A stretch of DNA of 64,000 bases from Bacteriovoracaceae bacterium. Lineage in GTDB: Bacteria > Bdellovibrionota > UBA1018. The stretch spans positions 432,452 to 496,451 of the forward strand of contig CANFJX010000001.1 in assembly GCA_947447665.1 (NCBI GenBank), read 5' to 3'. The translations under genes were made by a program, and so were the position numbers. Shown piece after piece: positions 59,023 through 64,000 of this stretch. Within the stretch, counting starts at the first letter, position 1. Each line of letters opens with the position of its first letter. The notes below the pieces were generated by a model. That model was not told the DNA's origin, searched no databases, and saw nothing but the letters and a program-made list of their open reading frames with translations.

Positions 59023-61768
59023 CACTGACTCGAAAAAAGCAGGATCTGAGAAATTTGTCTTCTCCTTCGGAGGAGGCAAGGCTGACGGTACCGACAAACA
59101 GAAAGACCTCTTAGGAGGGAAGGGCGCTAATCTCCACGGAATGACTCGGTTGGGATTACCCGTCCCTCCGGGTTTCACTTTATCGACTGAGGTTTGCACT
59201 TACTTTTATCAAAACCAGCAATACTACCCAAAGCAGCTTGAGCCCCAGGTCAAAAAAGCACTGACTCAGATCGAAAAACTCATGGGCCGTCGCTTTGGCG
59301 CAATAAAAAGCCCCCTTCTCCTCTCGGTTCGCTCCGGAGCGCGTGCTTCAATGCCAGGAATGATGGATACGGTCCTCAACCTTGGACTCAACGACGAGAC
59401 GGTCGAGGGCCTAAGCCGAGAGTCGGGGGATATACGGTTCAGCTATGACAGTTATCGCAGATTCATCACCATGTATTCGGACGTTGTTTTGGGAGTTCCT
59501 TCTCATCTTTTCGAAGCCGCCTTAGAGGAACTCAAGAATGACCGCGGAGTCGAGCTTGACACTGACCTCAGCGGAGAGGATTTAAAACATCTCGTCAAAC
59601 GCTACAAACAGATCGTTCGGACTGAAGGCAAGCAGTTTCCGGAGGACCCTTGGGAGCAGCTCTGGGGAGCAGTAGGGGCGGTTTTTGGCTCATGGATGAA
59701 TTCACGGGCGATCACTTACCGAAAACTGAACGATATCCCTGATCATTGGGGAACGGCTGTTACCATTCAGGCTATGGTTTTTGGAAACATGGGCAATGAC
59801 TGCGCCACGGGTGTAGCATTCACCCGTGACCCATCAACCGGCGAGAGAAAATTCTTTGGTGAATTTTTGATCAACGCCCAGGGTGAGGACGTCGTAGCAG
59901 GCACCCGAACGCCGCAACCCATCAACCCCGCCTCCAGGCATGCATCGATGGAAAAACTTCTCACGCTCGAGGAGGCTATGCCTAAGGCCTACCGTGAGCT
60001 CGTTCGAGTCTATCAGAAGCTCGAAAAACATTACCGCGACATGCAAGATATCGAGTTTACGATCGAGCGCGGCAAACTATATATGCTTCAGACCCGCAAC
60101 GGGAAGAGGACTGCTTCGGCAGCACTTCAGATTGCCGTTGATATGGTCAAGGAACGCCTCATCTCAAAAGAGGAAGCTATATTGAGAATTCGACCGGAGC
60201 AACTCGATCAGCTGCTGCACCCGGGACTCGATCCAGACGCAAAAAAACAAGTCATAGCTCAAGGGCTCCCGGCCTCACCGGGGGCAGCCTCCGGCGCCGC
60301 CGTTTTCGACCCCACTGCGGCTGAGCAGTGGTCAAACGAAAAGGGAATAAAAGTGATACTCGTACGATTGGAGACTTCCCCAGAGGATATCCACGGGATG
60401 TCCGTCGCGCAGGGAATTCTCACCGCCCGCGGAGGCATGACCTCACACGCCGCTGTGGTTGCTCGAGGAATGGGCAAATGCTGTATCTCTGGCTGTAGCT
60501 CAATTAAAGTCAGTGAGGAACGACGCGAATTTACCGTCGGCTCCTATACGATACGAGAAGGAGACCTCATTACCCTGGACGGTAGCACTGGCGAAGTCAT
60601 TTTGGGAGAAGTCCCCACAGTCTCTCCCACTCTCAACCAAAACTTTGTTGAACTCATGAAATGGGTCGATGCTACCCGCCAACTTCAAGTTCGCACCAAT
60701 GCAGATACGCCTCAGGACACGCGAGTGGCGAGAGGTTTTGGTGCTGAAGGAATTGGACTCTGCCGAACCGAGCATATGTTCTTTGATCCAGACAGGATCG
60801 ACGCGGTTCGAGAAATGATTTTGGCTGACTCGCTCGATGGGAGGCAACAGGCGCTGAACAAAATTCTCCCCATGCAGAAGGCTGACTTCAAAGAAATTTT
60901 CCGCGAAATGAAAGGATTACCCGTTACTATCCGGCTCCTGGATCCTCCACTTCACGAATTCATCCCACACCAAGATGAGGAGATCAGGGTACTTGCGCAA
61001 AAAATCGATGTGAGTTTTGATCGGCTCAAGCGCAAGGCAGAATCCCTCCACGAGTTCAATCCCATGCTGGGGCACCGGGGATGCCGCCTCGGAGTGAGCT
61101 ATCCAGAAATTTACCGGACACAAGTGCGAGCAATTATCGAGGCGGCCTGTGAATTAGTCCGCGACGAAGGATTTACGATTGTACCGGAAATCATGATTCC
61201 ACTCGTCGGAGACTGGAGAGAGCTGAGATTCATTCGAGAATATTGCATTGAAGAAATCGAGCAAGTCCTCACCCGACTCCGATCGCAGGTACAGTACCAA
61301 ATCGGAACGATGATTGAAATTCCTCGAGCTGCTCTCACCTCGGGAGAGATCGCAAAACAAGCGAGTTTTTTTAGCTTCGGTACCAACGATCTTACTCAAA
61401 CCACGTATGGACTCTCTCGGGATGACTCAGCATCTTTTCTCAAAGACTACCTCGATGCCAAGATCTATGAGAGAGACCCGTTCGCTTCCCTCGATCCACT
61501 CGGAGTAGGCAGGCTCATGAAGATCTCCATCGACGAAGGCCGGGCTACCCGTCCTGAGCTCAAAGTGGGAATCTGCGGCGAACATGGAGGCGATCCGCAG
61601 TCCGTGATCTTCTGCCACTCGATCGGCTTGGATTATGTGAGTTGCTCACCCTATCGAGTACCCATCGCTAAACTCGCTGCAGCTCAGGCGGCGATCCAAA
61701 GTCCTCGCAGCACGAAGATCACAAAGAAAAAAGCGGTGAAGAAAAGAAAAAAAAGGGCTAATTTATAA
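58892..61768 (+). CDS. ppdK: pyruvate, phosphate dikinase
   Basis: PPDK interconverts pyruvate and PEP with ATP and phosphate. The 958-residue frame has the ATP-grasp region ([27 protein letters not shown]), the swivelling domain with catalytic His in [16 protein letters not shown], and the PEP-binding barrel ([19 protein letters not shown]). Homology begins near [12 protein letters not shown], where no ATG, GTG or TTG exists. The nearest upstream ATG (58892) overlaps glyS by 131 bp and lacks a good ribosome binding site; CTG at 58961 with AGGG upstream is an alternative. The C-terminus is Lys-rich. Confidence 0.9.
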   Translation: MTLLPNTQSPSVTETPWPKKGSLLKGSASSSAKNSKTGTGPRFSTDSKKAGSEKFVFSFGGGKADGTDKQKDLLGGKGANLHGMTRLGLPVPPGFTLSTEVCTYFYQNQQYYPKQLEPQVKKALTQIEKLMGRRFGAIKSPLLLSVRSGARASMPGMMDTVLNLGLNDETVEGLSRESGDIRFSYDSYRRFITMYSDVVLGVPSHLFEAALEELKNDRGVELDTDLSGEDLKHLVKRYKQIVRTEGKQFPEDPWEQLWGAVGAVFGSWMNSRAITYRKLNDIPDHWGTAVTIQAMVFGNMGNDCATGVAFTRDPSTGERKFFGEFLINAQGEDVVAGTRTPQPINPASRHASMEKLLTLEEAMPKAYRELVRVYQKLEKHYRDMQDIEFTIERGKLYMLQTRNGKRTASAALQIAVDMVKERLISKEEAILRIRPEQLDQLLHPGLDPDAKKQVIAQGLPASPGAASGAAVFDPTAAEQWSNEKGIKVILVRLETSPEDIHGMSVAQGILTARGGMTSHAAVVARGMGKCCISGCSSIKVSEERREFTVGSYTIREGDLITLDGSTGEVILGEVPTVSPTLNQNFVELMKWVDATRQLQVRTNADTPQDTRVARGFGAEGIGLCRTEHMFFDPDRIDAVREMILADSLDGRQQALNKILPMQKADFKEIFREMKGLPVTIRLLDPPLHEFIPHQDEEIRVLAQKIDVSFDRLKRKAESLHEFNPMLGHRGCRLGVSYPEIYRTQVRAIIEAACELVRDEGFTIVPEIMIPLVGDWRELRFIREYCIEEIEQVLTRLRSQVQYQIGTMIEIPRAALTSGEIAKQASFFSFGTNDLTQTTYGLSRDDSASFLKDYLDAKIYERDPFASLDPLGVGRLMKISIDEGRATRPELKVGICGEHGGDPQSVIFCHSIGLDYVSCSPYRVPIAKLAAAQAAIQSPRSTKITKKKAVKKRKKRANL

Positions 61769-61871
61769 ATCAAATCAGAATCTTGGCCCATTTTTGATTC
61801 TATAGTCAGCCCAGACACAATTGTGAAGTCGAAAGCTTTGAACTAACCTCAAGTCATTAGGAGGAAGTTAA

Positions 61872-61979
61872 ATGCTTCAAACGACATGGAAAACTTCATC
61901 GGCGCCGAAGGACTGTGCGCCCCATTATTGGAATACCTGTCTCGAAGTAACTGAGAGAGGGCCCCCACGAATCGCTTAG
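61872..61979 (+). CDS. 35-residue small ORF with ideal ribosome binding site
   Basis: AGGAGG at 61859-61864 lies seven bases before ATG 61872. The peptide begins MLQTTWKTSSAPKDCAPHYW and contains two Trp and two Cys. It could be a leader peptide controlling the downstream RNA, or a small protein. Nothing identifies its function, and the ribosome binding site may alternatively be part of a helix (GAAGTT/AACTTC, 61864-61897). Confidence 0.4.
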   Translation: MLQTTWKTSSAPKDCAPHYWNTCLEVTERGPPRIA

Positions 61980-62221
61980 CATGAGCTAAACCGTCTTGAA
62001 AATAAGACGTCTACGGTGCTCATGAACTGCCGGATCGGACCTTGGCCGGGTCGGACCGCGACAGCAAAATCATGGTTAGAAAATAAAAATTAAATAAGTA
62101 ATGACTCAGGCGAGTGGGTCTACCGGGAGGTAGAGCCTCTTACGGAAGACGTAGGTATCTCGCCAGAAGCCAAATATGTAAATATACATGACCTCCCGGA
62201 AGGGCGGTCGGTAAAAATAAA

Positions 62222-62257
62222 GCCCGAGAGGACTTAGGTCCCTCGGGCGTTTTTTTT
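62222..62257 (+). terminator. perfect intrinsic terminator of the candidate RNA
   Basis: GCCCGAG-A-GGAC and GTCC-CTCGGGC make an 11-bp stem with one bulged A and a TTAG loop, followed by eight T. It is strong and points plus-strand. Confidence 0.95.
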
Positions 62258-62498
62258 GTTAGGTCCTGGCGAGCTGGTTTTCACCTACTTCCGCTGTTGC
62301 TTTTTAAGGCTGGTAAATCAGCTCCAAGAATTGAGTACAGAAATTCGTTTTATTTTAAATTTCAACTCTTTTAGTAAAAAGTTGGTCTATTTCTAATCAT
62401 TAATAATTCTGATTTAAAAAAATAGGGCGTGTATTTTTTGACACATTTTTTAAATATAAATTTTCGTTATTATTGAAATTGAGGTCAATGGTGAACGT
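62258..62498. promoter_or_regulatory. AT-rich upstream region of the collagen-like gene
   Basis: About 240 bp of mostly AT-rich sequence with no gene. TTGACA at 62438 resembles a -35 element and TATAAA at 62455 a -10, but the 11-bp spacing is too short, so no promoter is assigned. The gene's ATG at 62499 has only a weak GAGG upstream. Confidence 0.35.
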
Positions 62499-64000
62499 AT
62501 GCGAAGCAAAACAAAGACCGATCGAGTCGAGCCGTGTGCATGGCTAGATTCGTCGCCCTACATCAACTCTGCAATAGCCCATTTGGACCCGTTTGTGGTG
62601 TCTATTCACCTTAATTTGTTTAATTTGTTCCGCCCTATTGTTTTCATCGGCCTGATCCTCAGTCTCTCCGGATGCGTGGGTCAGGTCGAGCTTCGCCTGA
62701 GCCCTTCGTATGCAAAATCTGCGAGTAACTCCTCCTCCTCAGGGACCGCGAGCAACTCCTCCTCGGGGACCACGAGCGACTCCTCTTTTAGCACTAGTAG
62801 TACTAGCGGCAACACCATCCGCTTTGGCTCTGGTACTCCTTCTGATTCTTTAGGTAATGATGGCGACTTCTATATCGATGTAACCAATCATTTTCTCTAT
62901 GGCCCTAGAATCGTAGGTGCCTGGGGATCTGGCACTTCTCTCATAGGCCCTCAGGGTGCTGCTGGCGCTGCTGGTGCTGCTGGCGCTGCTGGCGCTGCTG
63001 GCGCTGCTGGCGCTGCTGGTGCTGCTGGCGCTGCTGGTGCTGCTGGCGCTGCTGGCGCTGCTGGCGCTGCTGGCGCTGCTGGTGCTGCTGGGTCTCAAGG
63101 TATTCAAGGCCTCACTGGCGCCAATGGAGCTAATGGCAACACCATCCGCTTTGGTTCTGGTGCTCCTTCTGATGCTGTAGGTAATAATGGTGACTTTTAC
63201 ATTGATGTCGCTAATCATATTCTTTATGGCCCGAGGATTGTGGATGCCTGGGGGTCGGGCGCTTCGCTCGCTGGGGCTACTGGTGCTACCGGTGCCCAAG
63301 GTATCCAAGGCCTCACTGGCGATACCGGCGCTACCGGCGCTACTGGCGCTACTGGTGCTACTGGTGCTACTGGTGCTACTGGTGCTACTGGTGCCCAAGG
63401 CATTCAAGGCCTCACTGGCGATACCGGCGCTACTGGTGCGACTGGCGCCCAAGGGCTCTCCGGCGCTAACGGCAACACCGTCCGCTTTGGTTACGGAACT
63501 CCTCCTGACTCTTTAGGGAGCGATGGCGACTTTTATATCGATGTAATTAATAATACTCTTTACGGCCCCATGGTCGTAGGCACCTGGGGACCGGGCATTT
63601 CGCTCATCGGCACTCAAGGCGCGACTGGTGCGACTGGTGCGACTGGTGCGACTGGTGCGACTGGTGCGACTGGTGCGACTGGTGCGACTGGTGCGACTGG
63701 TGCGACTGGTGCGACTGGTGCTACCGGCGCTACCGGTGCCCAAGGCATTCAAGGCCTCACTGGCGATACTGGTGCGACTGGTGCTACCGGTGCCCAAGGC
63801 ATTCAAGGCGCTACTGGTGCTACCGGCGCTACTGGTGCCCAAGGCATTCAAGGCCTCACTGGCGATACTGGTGCGACTGGTGCTACCGGTGCCCAAGGCA
63901 TTCAAGGCGCTACTGGTGCGACTGGTGCGACTGGTGCGACTGGTGCGACTGGTGCGACTGGTGCTACCGGCGCTACTGGTGCCCAAGGCATTCAAGGCGC
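62499..64000 (+). CDS. collagen-like lipoprotein (partial, runs off window)
   Basis: From ATG 62499 the frame stays open to the window end. An unusually long N-terminus leads to a lipoprotein signal ([12 protein letters not shown]), so it should be lipidated and exported. A Ser/Thr-rich linker follows, then Gly-X-Y arrays (GAA or GAT triplets and GIQGLTGDT) typical of bacterial collagen-like proteins, interrupted by three 46-codon modules. The modules are at 62808-62945, 63135-63272 and 63471-63608, each GNT(I/V)RFG...GDFYIDV...LYGP...WG...SL. Such modules are seen in phage-tail-like and surface collagen-like proteins. Surface fibre is inferred. Confidence 0.8.
   Translation, partial: MRSKTKTDRVEPCAWLDSSPYINSAIAHLDPFVVSIHLNLFNLFRPIVFIGLILSLSGCVGQVELRLSPSYAKSASNSSSSGTASNSSSGTTSDSSFSTSSTSGNTIRFGSGTPSDSLGNDGDFYIDVTNHFLYGPRIVGAWGSGTSLIGPQGAAGAAGAAGAAGAAGAAGAAGAAGAAGAAGAAGAAGAAGAAGAAGSQGIQGLTGANGANGNTIRFGSGAPSDAVGNNGDFYIDVANHILYGPRIVDAWGSGASLAGATGATGAQGIQGLTGDTGATGATGATGATGATGATGATGAQGIQGLTGDTGATGATGAQGLSGANGNTVRFGYGTPPDSLGSDGDFYIDVINNTLYGPMVVGTWGPGISLIGTQGATGATGATGATGATGATGATGATGATGATGATGATGATGAQGIQGLTGDTGATGATGAQGIQGATGATGATGAQGIQGLTGDTGATGATGAQGIQGATGATGATGATGATGATGATGATGAQGIQG
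62955..63089 (+). repeat. 9-nt tandem repeat, 15 copies (Gly-Ala-Ala)
   Basis: Fifteen copies of GGY-GCT-GCT encode Gly-Ala-Ala. Variation is only in the third base of Gly. Confidence 0.95.
63318..63389 (+). repeat. 9-nt tandem repeat, 8 copies (Gly-Ala-Thr)
   Basis: Eight units of GGY-GCT-ACY (first GGC-GAT-ACC) encode Gly-Ala-Thr. Confidence 0.9.
63618..63734 (+). repeat. 9-nt tandem repeat, 13 copies (Gly-Ala-Thr)
   Basis: Thirteen units, mostly identical GGT-GCG-ACT, suggest recent expansion; the last two units switch to GCT-ACC. Confidence 0.95.
63735..64000 (+). repeat. 99-nt higher-order direct repeat
   Basis: A block starting GGTGCCCAAGGCATTCAAGG at 63735 recurs at 63834 with over 80 identical bases, in-frame with a 99-nt period, so whole segments of the Gly-X-Y region have been duplicated. 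Confidence 0.85.

Larger units (their letters stand above)
61810..62257 (+). ncRNA. candidate structured RNA of unknown class
   Basis: Between ppdK and the collagen-like gene, a run of strong helices ends in an intrinsic terminator. They include ATGAGC/GCTCAT enclosing CGTCTT/AAGACG (61981-62023); a three-way junction with closing stem GGCGAG/CTCGCC (62109-62164) and two inner hairpins, TCTACC-GGGA-GGTAGA and CTTACG-gaaga-CGTAGG; ATGTA-AATA-TACAT (62176-62189); and GACC..CCC-GGAA-GGG..GGTC with a GNRA loop (62190-62209). A TATAGT at 61801 could be the -10. It carries a 35-codon ORF with an AGGAGG site. No RNase P, tmRNA, SRP or common riboswitch signature is seen. Boundaries are estimates. 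Confidence 0.6.

Noticed and set aside
62022..62093. 23-codon ORF inside the RNA candidate
   Set aside because: There is no ribosome binding site and it overlaps a helix, so translation is unlikely.
61810..62257. RNase P RNA, tmRNA, SRP RNA or a c-di-GMP riboswitch (merRNA-like)
   Set aside because: The RNase P GAGGAAAGUC core, a tmRNA CCA end with T-loop, the SRP AGCAG loop, and the GEMM CGCAAAGCC motif are not found.
62438..62460. TTGACA/TATAAA promoter for the collagen-like gene
   Set aside because: Only 11 bp separate the two elements, far from the usual 16-18.
62850..63995. Minus-strand Ser/Thr-rich and plus-strand Leu-rich open frames over the collagen region
   Set aside because: They are shadows of the 9-nt repeats; the plus frame starting at 62499 has a lipoprotein signal and coherent Gly-X-Y modules.
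63600..64000. Possible CRISPR array from evenly spaced repeats
   Set aside because: Repeats are 9 nt, contiguous and in frame; there are no unique spacers.

Overview
The window is ordinary chromosomal DNA of a Gram-negative bacterium with about 47-48% G+C by eye. LPS genes (kdsA, kdsB, gmhB, an MsbA-like exporter), an outer-membrane barrel protein and a lipoprotein signal show an outer membrane. NtrY/NtrX, a bactofilin, FliL, a eukaryote/archaeal-type ProRS and a single-chain GlyRS fit a deltaproteobacterial or Bdellovibrionota-like lineage. That placement is inference, not a sequence match.

Layout. 1-6158 (minus): kdsA, pyrG, kdsB, a calcineurin-like phosphoesterase and a pseudo-receiver/coiled-coil protein. 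6189-9362 (plus): a membrane protein coupled to a bactofilin, a PhnP-like metallo-beta-lactamase-fold hydrolase and alanine dehydrogenase. 9443-16717: FliL-like protein, outer-membrane barrel, a class A PBP coupled to a hotdog thioesterase, a deoxyhypusine-synthase-like enzyme, a nitroreductase and a Spx/ArsC-like protein. 16719-20752: the most lineage-specific stretch, with two Cys/Ser-rich secreted proteins, a small secreted protein whose start is unclear and a divergent J-domain protein.

20809-35132 (minus) is the translation/transcription block: tRNA-Thr(UGU), tRNA-Tyr, tRNA-Gly, tRNA-Thr(GGU), tufA, rpmG, tRNA-Trp, secE, nusG, rplK, rplA, rplJ, rplL, rpoB, rpoC, tRNA-Val and a strong terminator. 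35275-43103 (minus): a TrmH/RlmB-family methyltransferase, pyrF, proS, an NtrX/NtrY pair and a receiver-GGDEF protein. A 27-residue lysine-rich gene at 43502 has a strong ribosome binding site and its own terminator.

43660-61768: an RsmB-like methyltransferase, acyl-CoA dehydrogenase, rsgA, serA, a GlcD-like FAD oxidase, an MBL-fold hydrolase, a very large duplicated CPBP-type membrane protein, recO, gmhB, an MsbA-like ABC protein, glyS and ppdK. The last two overlap unusually. 61769-62498 holds no conventional gene, but it carries a run of compensated helices ending in a perfect intrinsic terminator. This is a candidate structured non-coding RNA that I cannot assign to a known class, and it contains a 35-codon ORF with an ideal ribosome binding site. 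The window ends inside a collagen-like lipoprotein gene built from Gly-X-Y arrays and three 46-codon modules.

The best candidates for something undescribed are the RNA at about 61810-62257, the lysine-rich microprotein at 43502-43585, the 1115-residue duplicated CPBP protein and the secreted-protein cluster at 16719-20752.
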